The notes: generated from the letters alone by a model not told the origin. Shown: positions 1-5,782, counted from the first letter of the stretch. The stretch: DNA of 12,866 bases from DAOVFN01 sp964484305 (GCA_964484305.1 CAZAEI010000025.1:1-12866), one strand, 5' to 3'. Numbers and translations are program-made.

Positions 1-1008
1 CTGGGAAGCGCCCTGAGGGTACCCAGTTACGCATTTGAGAACTGGGGAATAGCTCCGGACAGGTACAGGAAAGAAAGCGGGGAGAAATATGAGGTAGAAT
101 GGAAGGGTGGTTCTAAGAGGCAGATGGATTATGTAATTGAATCCTTGAAAAAAGCAGGGATGAAAAATTATTCCCAGATGCTCAGGGACACAAATGCGAA
201 GCTTGTAGCAGCGACTGTTAGAAGGCTCCATGGAAAGGTAAAAATACTTGAGCCGGGATTTGGTGTAAGTACAATTAACATGTTTGATGCTCTTGATAAT
301 AATGACAAGGACAGAGTTTACATAACGGGGCTTGAGCCATCGGAAGAAAGGGGTGAGGATGCTGCAGCGGAGCTTGAGAAGAGGGGGCTTAAAAGGGATG
401 GAGATTTTGAGTTTCATGCCGATATTAACAATCATATGCTTGATTATGTTGGACCTGAATCGCAGAATATAATATGCTATGTTGCAACGTTTCACCACCA
501 CTCCTATATAGACACGCCCCTTGCTGTTGCATATAATGCCTTAATGCCCGGAGGGATTATCACCTCATCGGACTGGCACAACTCAATGTGGGAGCATCCC
601 AACAGGGTGTATGAATTCCTCAAGATTCTTGACTGGGAAAGGAAGGGAGAAGATTTGGAAGCGTTCGTAAATATGTTTCCAAGGGCTATTGAACCTGTTC
701 CCAGATTGAATTCGCCTGATGAAATGGCAAATGAACAAATCAGGATGTTCTGGGGAGATGGGTGGGTACCAGTGAGGGAGGAGGCTGTAGAAAGGGGTGA
801 TTTTGAGGACAGGGATGGCATACTTATGCTTGGGGCCCAAAGACCTGTGGAGAGGTGTCAAGATGGAATGAACAGGATCGACTTTAGAATGTATACTCCT
901 CTCATAAGAGAATTGTATGGGGAAGTTGACTTTACCGAAAATCCCCATCAGCTTCTGGATAACAGCAGAATCCTTATGACTATCACTGGTCAAAAGCCCA
1001 TAGGATAA
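1..1008 (+). CDS. Class I SAM-dependent methyltransferase, 5'-truncated by the window
   Basis: The frame is open without a stop from base 1 to the TAA at 1006-1008, so the gene starts outside the window. The first ATG at 124 has only a weak AGAGG before it, and the 41 codons upstream read like normal coding sequence (ALRVPSYAFENWGIAPDRY), so ATG 124 is probably internal. A Rossmann-type SAM site is visible: ILEPGFGVST (motif I, residues about 41-50 counted from ATG 124), the acidic GLEPSEER after strand 2, then VATFHHHSY and LMPGGIITSSDW, which match the 'FHH...L.PGG...D' pattern of small-molecule methyltransferases. The C-terminal third (DGWVPVREEAVERGDF onward) is family-specific, and I cannot name the substrate. 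It converges with ftsZ, 23 bp apart. Base use is AT-richer than ftsZ. The fold is fairly certain; the substrate is unknown. Confidence 0.8.
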   Translation: MGSALRVPSYAFENWGIAPDRYRKESGEKYEVEWKGGSKRQMDYVIESLKKAGMKNYSQMLRDTNAKLVAATVRRLHGKVKILEPGFGVSTINMFDALDNNDKDRVYITGLEPSEERGEDAAAELEKRGLKRDGDFEFHADINNHMLDYVGPESQNIICYVATFHHHSYIDTPLAVAYNALMPGGIITSSDWHNSMWEHPNRVYEFLKILDWERKGEDLEAFVNMFPRAIEPVPRLNSPDEMANEQIRMFWGDGWVPVREEAVERGDFEDRDGILMLGAQRPVERCQDGMNRIDFRMYTPLIRELYGEVDFTENPHQLLDNSRILMTITGQKPIG

Positions 1009-1031
1009 GAGGTCTCTGGGCACAACAGGCC

Positions 1032-2135
1032 TTATTTCACGAAGTCAATCCCCAGGACCTGCTCGATTTCCTTCTGCTTCTCATCGGTGAAGGTCTTCTC
1101 CGGGCCGTATATCTGGGAGGACTTCACGCCGGTCACGATGAGCATGGCCCTTATGGTGTCTCCGAGTTCCTTGATTATCTGGGCCCCCCAGATTATCTTG
1201 GCATCGGGGTTTATCTTCTGGGAGACTCCCTCGACGATTTCCTGGCACTCCCTTATGGTCACGTCGGCCCCGCCGAAGACGTTGACCAGGGCGCCCGAGG
1301 CCCCCTCGATATCCACGTCAAGGAGCGGGTTGTTAAGGGCCTTCTCCACTGCCTCCATGGCCCTGTTCTCGGTGTCTGACTCGCCCATGCCTATCATGGC
1401 CAGACCTCCAGAGCCCATGACCGCGCGGATGTCTGCAAAGTCAAGGTTGACCAGGCCGGGCTTTGTGATGAGCTCGGCAATGCCCTTGACGGCGTTCACA
1501 AGTATCTCGTCAGCCACCTTGAAGGCTGTTGTTATGGAGACGTCAGGGACTATCTCCAGGAGCTTGTCGTTGGGTATGACAATCAGGGTGTCGACCACGG
1601 ATTCCAGGTCCTCAAGGCCCTGCTGGGCGTTCTTCTTCCTGTTCTTGCCCTCCATTTCAAAGGGGAGGGTGACGATGCCCACGGTCAGGGCTCCGACCTT
1701 CTTGGCTATGTCAGCGATTATGGGAGAGGATCCGGTTCCGGTTCCGCCGCCGAGTCCGCAGTTCACGAAGACCATGTCAGCACCCTCAAGGGCCTTCTTG
1801 ATTTCCTCCTTGGATTCCTTGGCAGATTCTACTCCAATCTTGGGGTCCGCGCCTGCGCCGAGTCCGCCTGTCAGGTCGCGTCCGATAAGGACCTTGTGGT
1901 CTGCATCGGTATAGAGGAGGTCTTGGGCATCTGTATTGATGGCAACGGTCTCAGCACCGACTATGCCCACCTGCATCAGGCGGGATATGGTGTTGCCACC
2001 TGCTCCTCCCACTCCTACAACCTTTATCTCAGCCTTTCTTGACTCGAGAATCTTTCTTAACTCCTCGTCTGTCTCGGTGTCTCTCTCAACTACCCTCTCA
2101 TCCTGCAAAGCAGATTCCATAACGGACTCGGTCAT
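1032..2135 (-). CDS. ftsZ: Cell division GTPase FtsZ (archaeal FtsZ1 type)
   Basis: FtsZ is a tubulin-like GTPase that forms the division ring at mid-cell. Start chosen at ATG 2133-2135 (367 aa, MTESVMES) because GAGGAGGGG lies 5 nt upstream; an in-frame extension to 2183 lacks such a site. Landmarks: GVGGAGGN (41-48), AINTDAQDL (65-73), the tubulin signature GGGTGTGSS (129-137), and the T7 synergy loop NLDFADIR (230-237) with N230, D232 and D235, so GTP binding and hydrolysis look intact. An acidic N-terminal tail of about 35 residues precedes the core and the C-terminal tail is short, both typical of archaeal FtsZ. From memory the sequence is closer to methanogen FtsZ1 than to FtsZ2. It is a single gene, convergent with the methyltransferase, with its own promoter in the gap after the FKBP gene. 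Confidence 0.97.
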   Translation of the reverse strand: MTESVMESALQDERVVERDTETDEELRKILESRKAEIKVVGVGGAGGNTISRLMQVGIVGAETVAINTDAQDLLYTDADHKVLIGRDLTGGLGAGADPKIGVESAKESKEEIKKALEGADMVFVNCGLGGGTGTGSSPIIADIAKKVGALTVGIVTLPFEMEGKNRKKNAQQGLEDLESVVDTLIVIPNDKLLEIVPDVSITTAFKVADEILVNAVKGIAELITKPGLVNLDFADIRAVMGSGGLAMIGMGESDTENRAMEAVEKALNNPLLDVDIEGASGALVNVFGGADVTIRECQEIVEGVSQKINPDAKIIWGAQIIKELGDTIRAMLIVTGVKSSQIYGPEKTFTDEKQKEIEQVLGIDFVK

Positions 2136-2194
2136 TTGAACCCCTCCTCTCAATATTATTGAATCAAATGCAATCGCAAACACATGAACGGTGA

Positions 2195-2240
2195 GCGCGA
2201 ATATAAATCAGATTAAGAAAGTAAGTTTTTTAAACCTATG
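2195..2240 (-). promoter_or_regulatory. ftsZ promoter region
   Basis: Two archaeal TATA candidates read toward ftsZ: TTTAAAAAA (minus strand, 2234-2226) and TTTATATTC (2207-2199). With a start about 25 bp downstream they would give leaders of roughly 70 or 40 nt, both containing the GAGGAGGGG ribosome site. Which one is used cannot be decided by reading. A 13-bp palindrome (2258-2270) lies 24 bp upstream of the distal TATA. Confidence 0.55.
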
Positions 2241-2257
2241 CAGACAAAAATGAGGGC

Positions 2258-2270
2258 ATAACACCGTTAT
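2258..2270. repeat. ATAACACCGTTAT near-palindrome, copy 1 of 3
   Basis: Near-palindrome with ATAAC/GTTAT arms. Its reverse complement, ATAACGGTGTTAT, is identical to 4014-4026, and it differs by one base from 4049-4061. The TAA stop of the FKBP gene (2267-2269) lies inside it, and it sits just upstream of the ftsZ promoter. It could be an operator for ftsZ or a fortuitous match at a gene end. Confidence 0.5.
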
Positions 2271-2974
2271 ACTGGCTTGGTCTCTTCCTGAGGGTGCTTC
2301 TTATCTGATGCATTCTCCCCGGGCTTTGCCTTGGCGCTCGGGCTTACATAGGAAATCTTCCTGACCTCCTTTATCCACCTGGTTATCTCCCTGTTCAGAA
2401 GTTGCTTGGCCTGGTCAGGGGGCTTGCTCCCGGTCTTTATGGTCAGGCTGCTGCCCTTCAGAACGGCCGTGGCCTTGAGGCCGTAGTGGTCAAGCATGGC
2501 CTGGGCCTTCTCGCCCGGGCTGGTCAGCCTCCTTACTATCCTGACCATGTAGTGCAAATCCTTGCCTGCCAGGGGATTGTTGAAGTCCACCCTGACACGG
2601 CCTCCGGAGACTGACTGTATCTTTGCGTGGCGTCCGTCTATGTTGACGAATACCCCTGGCACGGGGTTTATCTTCTGGCCCACGAAACGATGGTATGATA
2701 TAATCTTAATCAGCCTGGGCTCGCGCCTTCCGAAGGCCTCGGCCTGGCTCACATCGAACTCCCGCTCCTCGCCACTCTTCATCCGGAGGAGCTGCTTCTC
2801 AACACCCGGCACGGTCATGCCTGAGCCCAGTATGACCAGCTGGGGTCCGTAGGCCTGCTTGGGGTTGTGGATGCCCTCCTTCCTGGCAGCGGCCTCGTCT
2901 GTGAGATCGAAGACCTCGCCTGTCAGGGCTATCCTGCCGATGTAGTCTATCTTTAGGAAGTCTCCCTTGCGCAT
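2267..2974 (-). CDS. FKBP-type peptidyl-prolyl isomerase, long archaeal form (FKBP26-like)
   Basis: Prolyl cis-trans isomerase and probable folding chaperone, with no signal peptide, so cytoplasmic. The FKBP core is split in the SlyD manner: MRKGDFLKIDYIGRI and GEVFDLTD (1-26), LVILGSGMTVPGVEKQLLRMKSGEE (46-70), an inserted flap of about 50 residues containing VPGVFVNIDG (105-114), and return to the core at VRVDFNNPLAGKDLHYMVRI (127-146). Residues about 150-210 form an extra C-terminal domain (TSPGEKAQAMLDHYGL to RWIKEVRKISYV), followed by a low-complexity charged tail (KAKPGENASDKKHPQEETKPV). The 235-aa length matches the long archaeal class rather than the roughly 150-aa short class. ATG 2974 is the only sensible start. 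A GTGAT lies 3 nt upstream, but a TATA box only about 25 bp away suggests a leaderless or nearly leaderless mRNA. Confidence 0.93.
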   Translation of the reverse strand: MRKGDFLKIDYIGRIALTGEVFDLTDEAAARKEGIHNPKQAYGPQLVILGSGMTVPGVEKQLLRMKSGEEREFDVSQAEAFGRREPRLIKIISYHRFVGQKINPVPGVFVNIDGRHAKIQSVSGGRVRVDFNNPLAGKDLHYMVRIVRRLTSPGEKAQAMLDHYGLKATAVLKGSSLTIKTGSKPPDQAKQLLNREITRWIKEVRKISYVSPSAKAKPGENASDKKHPQEETKPV

Positions 2975-2994
2975 GAAATCACTTTTGTCGGGGG

Positions 2995-3007
2995 TTATTT
3001 AAATCAT
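2995..3007 (-). promoter_or_regulatory. TATA box of the FKBP gene
   Basis: ATGATTTAAATAA on the minus strand, with the TTTAAATA centre about 25 bp from the start codon A at 2974. This is the spacing expected if transcription begins at or next to the ATG. Confidence 0.55.
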
Positions 3008-3022
3008 TTGGCCAGCAGAGAG

Positions 3023-3442
3023 TCAGAGCACATTGATGCTCCTGCACTCTGTATATATCTCCAGGGTCTGATAGAATTTCTGGAGCTTGCCTGAGAGGAA
3101 GACCCGGTCACCCTCCCTTATGGCTGCTGCCCCGCTGTACTTGGAGCAGAATACCTTGACCTCGCTCTGGCCGTCAGAGAGGTAGAACTGCTGATATTCA
3201 TAGCCCCTGTCAGAGGTGAAGTCATCATCTATGCGGGAGACGTTCCCTGAAAGGGAGATATACTGGTCAAGGGGCATGTCATCAAGTAGCTCGGTAACAG
3301 TTTTGTATTCATGTGTGGGGTAGAAGCTCTCGAGGGGGTCTGAGAGGCTGTAGCTTGAGAGCTCGCCTGATACAGCAGCTATGGCCAGGGCCACTGCTAT
3401 GAAGCCGGCCATCATCAGAAACCTGAGCATGTTCTCATCCAT
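3023..3442 (-). CDS. Membrane-anchored OB-fold protein
   Basis: Start set at ATG 3442 (139 aa), preceded by GGTGGTGAT with a 4-nt spacer; a GTG four codons upstream has no such site. Residues 6-24 (LRFLMMAGFIAVALAIAAV) form one N-terminal membrane helix. A linker follows, and then residues about 58-137 read as an OB-fold: DQYISLSGNVSRI, YQQFYLSDGQSEVKVFCS, IREGDRVFLSGKLQKFYQTLEIYTECRSINVL. The 'g.v....v.G.v......f.l.D....i.v' pattern is that of nucleic-acid-binding OB domains (aspartyl-tRNA synthetase anticodon, RPA or NfeD-like families). The domain would sit just outside or at the membrane face. It lies 42 bp behind the YdjM-like gene on the same strand, so the two are probably co-transcribed. 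The ligand is unknown; a membrane-associated nucleic-acid or protein-binding role is inference. Confidence 0.75.
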   Translation of the reverse strand: MDENMLRFLMMAGFIAVALAIAAVSGELSSYSLSDPLESFYPTHEYKTVTELLDDMPLDQYISLSGNVSRIDDDFTSDRGYEYQQFYLSDGQSEVKVFCSKYSGAAAIREGDRVFLSGKLQKFYQTLEIYTECRSINVL

Positions 3443-3470
3443 ATATATCACCACCCATCCCCTTCGGGGA
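3443..3470 (-). promoter_or_regulatory. Translation leader: GAA-loop hairpin plus SD of the OB-fold gene
   Basis: On the minus strand TCCCC (3470-3466), loop GAA, GGGGA (3462-3458) forms a 5-bp hairpin. After it come exactly 15 nt containing GGTGGTGAT, ending 4 nt before ATG 3442. The same geometry occurs at 4168-4195 before the HTH regulator. Confidence 0.5.
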
Positions 3471-3484
3471 CGGCATGCACTCCA

Positions 3485-3958
3485 TCACCCTCTGGCCTCC
3501 TTTGGTGCCTCAAGGTTGACGCTGAAGGCCCTGTGGGCCCAGCCTTGGAAGCCTTCAGAGCGGTAGAGCAGGATTGCTGCCAGGGAAAACGCGATTATCC
3601 CCATGTTGGCGAATATGTTGTTGTAGACAGCGAGGTTCAGGGTGTAGTACACAGGCAGCGGATAGAGCAGGGGTATCCCTGAGGGGGTTATGATGTCCAG
3701 GAGCAGGTGGGAGAGGAAGCCCGCGCCAAAGGCAAATGTGGTGGAGTTGTCCACAACGAGGTAGAGGAAGACCACGCACACTGTCAGGAAGAATGGTGTG
3801 TGGATAATTCCCCGGTGCACAAAGGGGAAGCCGTACTGGAGGAGCAGGTCAAGGTCAGGGATTATTCCGCCTATGGCCATGGGAATCCTGGGAAGCCTCA
3901 GGATGTAGGCGAGGGCCAGGGCAAAGAGGAGGTGTGTGGGACCGAGCATGGGAATCAT
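3485..3958 (-). CDS. YdjM/DUF457-like membrane-bound metal-dependent hydrolase
   Basis: Polytopic membrane protein of the LexA-binding, inner-membrane hydrolase family (YdjM/YfhO-type; weakly characterised, proposed metal-dependent hydrolases related to phospholipase C/nuclease P1 folds). Family residues are in place: GPTHLLFAL with H9, GGIIPDLD with D35 and D37, HRGIIHT with H48 and H53, and GFLSHLLLDIITPSG with H84 and D88. About four hydrophobic segments (10-20, 55-70, 76-92, 115-133). Length of 157 aa fits the family. ATG 3958 has no Shine-Dalgarno but a TATA-like CATAAAAAGG sits about 24 bp upstream, suggesting a leaderless mRNA; ATG 3949 is an alternative. It leads a probable two-gene operon with the OB-fold gene and is divergent from the HTH regulator. 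The biological substrate is unknown. Confidence 0.85.
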   Translation of the reverse strand: MIPMLGPTHLLFALALAYILRLPRIPMAIGGIIPDLDLLLQYGFPFVHRGIIHTPFFLTVCVVFLYLVVDNSTTFAFGAGFLSHLLLDIITPSGIPLLYPLPVYYTLNLAVYNNIFANMGIIAFSLAAILLYRSEGFQGWAHRAFSVNLEAPKEARG

Positions 3959-3975
3959 CTATTAATTGGGGGTTT

Positions 3976-3987
3976 CCTTTTTATGTG
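3976..3987 (-). promoter_or_regulatory. TATA box of the YdjM/OB operon
   Basis: CACATAAAAAGG on the minus strand, centred about 24 bp before ATG 3958. An alternative TATA is TTATATTTT within the palindrome arm at 4026-4018, which would give a leader of roughly 35 nt. Confidence 0.45.
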
Positions 3988-4011
3988 TAGGTTGGGAATG
4001 CTGGTGGGAAA

Positions 4012-4028
4012 ATATAACGGTGTTATAT
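4012..4028. repeat. ATATAACGGTGTTATAT palindrome, copy 2 of 3
   Basis: Interrupted palindrome centred at 4020. Its 13-bp core is the exact reverse complement of 2258-2270. On the minus strand it reads ATAACACCGTTATATTT toward the YdjM operon, mirroring the copy at 4049-4061, which reads toward the HTH gene. The two centres are 35 bp apart. Confidence 0.6.
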
Positions 4029-4048
4029 GTGCGGGCAAAACCCAGAAC

Positions 4049-4061
4049 ATAACACTGTTAT
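4049..4061. repeat. ATAACACTGTTAT palindrome, copy 3 of 3
   Basis: Perfect 6-bp arms around one central base. It abuts the TATA box of the HTH regulator (its TTAT runs into TATATTTATAAA), so a bound protein would cover the promoter. It differs by one base from the copy near ftsZ. Confidence 0.6.
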
Positions 4062-4072
4062 ATTTATAAACC
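4059..4072 (+). promoter_or_regulatory. TATA box of the HTH regulator
   Basis: TATATTTATAAACC, overlapping the right end of the 4049-4061 palindrome. A start about 25 bp downstream (near 4090) would give a leader of roughly 105 nt, long for this window, where several other genes look leaderless. Confidence 0.5.
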
Positions 4073-4118
4073 TTTCCTGCAATTCTAATCAAGTGATTAG
4101 GCAACATTGACTGTAATG

Positions 4119-4171
4119 GTGATGGAGTACTTGCCGCTGTGCCAGCAACGGAGAGTGATGGAGTACTTGCC
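4119..4171 (+). repeat. 17-bp direct repeat in the leader of the HTH regulator
   Basis: GTGATGGAGTACTTGCC occurs exactly at 4119-4135 and 4155-4171, 36 bp apart. A diverged third version, GTGATGGAGGTCCTGCC, lies inside the regulator's coding sequence at 4220-4236, where it encodes VMEVLP. The first two copies fall in one frame from ATG 4116 to TGA 4188-4190, a 24-codon upstream ORF with VMEYLP twice. Its stop lies in the regulator's GGTGAT ribosome site. Confidence 0.6.
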
Positions 4172-4195
4172 CGAAGGGCACGGATGGTGATGTTG
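4168..4195 (+). promoter_or_regulatory. Translation leader: GAA-loop hairpin plus SD of the HTH regulator
   Basis: TGCCC (4168-4172), loop GAA, GGGCA (4176-4180) forms a 5-bp hairpin, then 15 nt with GGTGAT at 4186-4191 and a 4-nt spacer to ATG 4196. Stem length, loop, 15-nt spacing and the TGGTGAT block equal those before the OB-fold gene. Confidence 0.5.
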
Positions 4196-4582
4196 ATGAA
4201 ACCCGTATGTGAGGTTATGGTGATGGAGGTCCTGCCCGGCATCCGGGCCATGGTGGCCAGGAAGCTTATTGAGAAGCACAATCTATCCCAGAAGGCCGCT
4301 GCTGAGAGGCTCGGGACCACCCAGCCCGCGATATCCCAGTACAAGAGAAGGCTCAGGGGCTCCGGCATGGACTCCCTTCAGAGAAGCCCCAGGCTTATCG
4401 AGATGATTGACTCCATAGCATCGGGGGCGGCCTCGGGAAGGCTCTCCCAGGAGGAAATCACAACCGAGTTCTGCTCTGTCTGCAGGTTCATGCGCTCCTC
4501 AGGCATGGTCTGCGAGTTCCACAGGAGGATGTACCCCTCCCTGGAGAACTGCACAATATGCATGGACGGGGAAAAGAAGTGA
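4196..4582 (+). CDS. Archaeal HTH transcriptional regulator (COG2522-like) with C-terminal Cys cluster
   Basis: Start at ATG 4196 (128 aa, MKPVCEVMVMEVLPGIR), fixed by GGTGAT 4 nt upstream and by the usual family N-terminus; an in-frame ATG at 4139 is less likely. Residues about 16-53 form a DNA-binding helix-turn-helix: IRAMVARKLIEKHNLSQKAAAERLGTT, then QPAISQYKRR as the recognition helix. Residues 93-122 hold a cysteine cluster, C93-x2-C96, C106, H109, C119-x2-C122, which could bind zinc or an iron-sulfur centre and act as a sensor. This layout is known from uncharacterised archaeal regulators. The gene is divergent from the YdjM/OB operon; palindromes at both promoters suggest autoregulation and control of the neighbours (inference). 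It converges with the 89-aa gene. Confidence 0.88.
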   Translation: MKPVCEVMVMEVLPGIRAMVARKLIEKHNLSQKAAAERLGTTQPAISQYKRRLRGSGMDSLQRSPRLIEMIDSIASGAASGRLSQEEITTEFCSVCRFMRSSGMVCEFHRRMYPSLENCTICMDGEKK

Positions 4583-4620
4583 CCATGCAAAAACCTTCGT
4601 ATTAATGCCCTAACAGCCGA

Positions 4621-4890
4621 TTATATCTCATAAGCAATCTCGATTCTGTATTTCCTAATTGCACGGGAAACCTCTTCTACCGCTTTAGGATCGCCATGCT
4701 GCGCTGCTGTTGCCAGATCTGATGCAAAACCTCTCTTGTTCTCGTTGGAGGGAATGTCATTCAGGGATACTATGGCAGGTCCTAGGGCAATACTCATTTC
4801 AGTGCCATATATGTCTCCCCTGCTATCATAATCGCTCTTTACTTCCTTAAGGACTCTCATGGAATCCCTAAATGATCTCATTTTTCCCAT
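4621..4890 (-). CDS. Hypothetical 89-aa soluble protein
   Basis: Not recognised. Start at ATG 4890 is supported by AAGAGGT with a 6-nt spacer. The N-terminus is basic (MGKMRSFRDSMRVLKEVKSD), the middle mildly hydrophobic (IYGTEMSIALGPAIVSLNDI), and the C-terminal part probably two helices (FASDLATAAQHGDPKAVEEVSRAIRKYRIEI). No membrane segment or known motif. Codon use is AT-rich, unlike the HTH gene beside it, marking the left edge of the accessory stretch. The promoter carries three copies of a TAGTGA-type half-site, so it is probably tightly regulated, possibly by its own product. Confidence 0.65.
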   Translation of the reverse strand: MGKMRSFRDSMRVLKEVKSDYDSRGDIYGTEMSIALGPAIVSLNDIPSNENKRGFASDLATAAQHGDPKAVEEVSRAIRKYRIEIAYEI

Positions 4891-4901
4891 ATTGTTACCT
4901 C

Positions 4902-4937
4902 TTAGTGATAATGTTCGTCACTAATTCATAGTGATAA
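4902..4937. promoter_or_regulatory. Operator-like half-sites upstream of the 89-aa gene
   Basis: TAGTGATAA at 4903-4911 and again at 4929-4937, with TCACTAA inverted between them (4918-4924). TTAGTGA and TCACTAA form a 7-bp inverted repeat with a 9-nt centre. They lie just downstream of the TATA box, across the expected transcription start. Confidence 0.45.
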
Positions 4938-4939
4938 AG

Positions 4940-4952
4940 GATTTTTATAAAG
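4940..4952 (-). promoter_or_regulatory. TATA box of the 89-aa gene
   Basis: CTTTATAAAAATC on the minus strand. The expected start lies near 4920, inside the half-site cluster, giving a leader of about 30 nt that includes AAGAGGT. Confidence 0.5.
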
Positions 4953-4974
4953 TTAACGGTATGCTACATTATTA

Positions 4975-5035
4975 TATTGAAAACAAAAAACATCTGTTTT
5001 CAAACAGATGATGGGTGCATAGTTTGTTTTCAATA
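4975..5035. repeat. Nested inverted repeat (13-bp outer, 9-bp inner arms)
   Basis: Outer arms TATTGAAAACAAA (4975-4987) and TTTGTTTTCAATA (5023-5035) are perfect complements over 13 bp. Inside lies a second hairpin, CATCTGTTT (4991-4999) and AAACAGATG (5002-5010), almost loopless. There is no ORF in it. Together with the next element it fills the gap between the 89-aa gene and the 177-aa membrane gene. Confidence 0.7.
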
Positions 5036-5038
5036 GCT

Positions 5039-5091
5039 GTTGCCGAACCAATAAAACCCCTGACTTTAGTCAGGGGTTGCAGAGAGGCAAC
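5039..5091 (+). mobile_element. Possible IS200/IS605-type end hairpin (decayed or non-autonomous)
   Basis: Perfect 10-bp arms AACCCCTGAC (5055-5064) and GTCAGGGGTT (5069-5078) with loop TTTA, enclosed by GTTGCC (5039-5044) and GGCAAC (5086-5091). A GC stem capped by ACTTTAGT is what I recall from right ends and guide-RNA 3' scaffolds of TnpB-carrying IS200/IS605 elements. No tnpA or tnpB is in the window, so this would be a remnant or a palindrome-associated miniature element together with 4975-5035. It could instead be an unrelated RNA hairpin or terminator. Confidence 0.35.
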
Positions 5092-5096
5092 ATTAT

Positions 5097-5127
5097 GTAC
5101 CTTTAAGTTGACAAAACAAAGGAAGAG
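5097..5127. repeat. 31-nt dispersed repeat, copy 1
   Basis: GTACC, then TTAAGTTGACAA, then ACAAAGGAA, matching 12402-12432 at 28 of 31 positions in the same orientation. It sits 58 bp 3' of the 177-aa membrane gene and overlaps the left arm of an 8-bp inverted repeat (AAGAGACA 5123-5130, TGTCTCTT 5148-5155). Confidence 0.7.
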
Positions 5128-5185
5128 ACAATTAAATACAACAAATATGTCTCTTCTTATTCCATTATGTATTGCCGTACATTCT

Positions 5186-5719
5186 CTAAGATATGATCCA
5201 AGAGGTAAGAGTCATGGATATTATAAATACTGCCGAAGCCGTGAAGTGAATCCCCAGCGCAATCCACGCCTCAAGTGGCCTGTACACATTTCTCATGGAC
5301 CAGTTCAAAAACAATAACATCAGAACGGAAAATAGGATTGCTCCCGCCAGAGATGCAAGTATAGCTGAACTGTATGTTAGCTCAAAGAGGTTTGCACAGC
5401 AGAGGTATATCCATGTCGGCCCAAGGATGTATCCATATATTAACATTACCTGCTTAATTCTGATATCATATGCCAAATATCTCTTTTCAAGCATATTCAG
5501 GAACCAAAGCATGAGAACTATACCGAGCAGGCCCATCAGTATCAGCAGGGCAGAAGGGAGTTTAAAAATGGTTGCCCAGAGATATACCCAGAGCTGTCCA
5601 AAAAAGTAGCTAGCGGTTACTATAAAGAGTTTGGACCTAATTTCATTCCTTAGTCTAAATATTCTTGGACCGAAAAGAAATACTAATACCAATACTATTA
5701 ATGCCAAAAGATTAAACAT
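5186..5719 (-). CDS. 177-aa polytopic membrane protein with internal duplication
   Basis: Not recognised. Start at ATG 5719 is preceded by GGAGGGG with a 4-nt spacer. An N-terminal helix (3-17, LLALIVLVLVFLFG) is followed by two similar halves, residues 27-77 and 86-140. Each runs IR-x-K, Y/F-x2-G-x2-W-x-YL, an F-x-L loop, a glycine in a long helix, then L-x-FLN. A final helix covers 151-174. Expect five or six membrane helices, few charged residues, and no catalytic motif. A two-fold pseudo-repeat points to a carrier-, channel- or scaffold-like fold rather than an enzyme (inference). It lies downstream of the tiny ORF and SH3-like gene on the same strand and may be co-transcribed. The 31-nt repeat follows it. 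Confidence 0.75.
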   Translation of the reverse strand: MFNLLALIVLVLVFLFGPRIFRLRNEIRSKLFIVTASYFFGQLWVYLWATIFKLPSALLILMGLLGIVLMLWFLNMLEKRYLAYDIRIKQVMLIYGYILGPTWIYLCCANLFELTYSSAILASLAGAILFSVLMLLFLNWSMRNVYRPLEAWIALGIHFTASAVFIISMTLTSWIIS

Positions 5720-5782
5720 GTTGCCCCTCCTTGTTCTATATTTTAATTGTTGTTTCCCCTTTGCCTTGAACCAACTTACTAA

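Noticed and set aside
2136..2183. Longer ftsZ start at 2183
   Set aside because: The added 16 residues have no ribosome site and lie over the likely promoter; ATG 2135 has an excellent one.
4097..4279. Minus-strand ORF with repeated SGKYSIT peptides
   Set aside because: It is the complement of the 17-bp leader repeat and the regulator's N-terminus; no start signal, and it overlaps a well supported gene.
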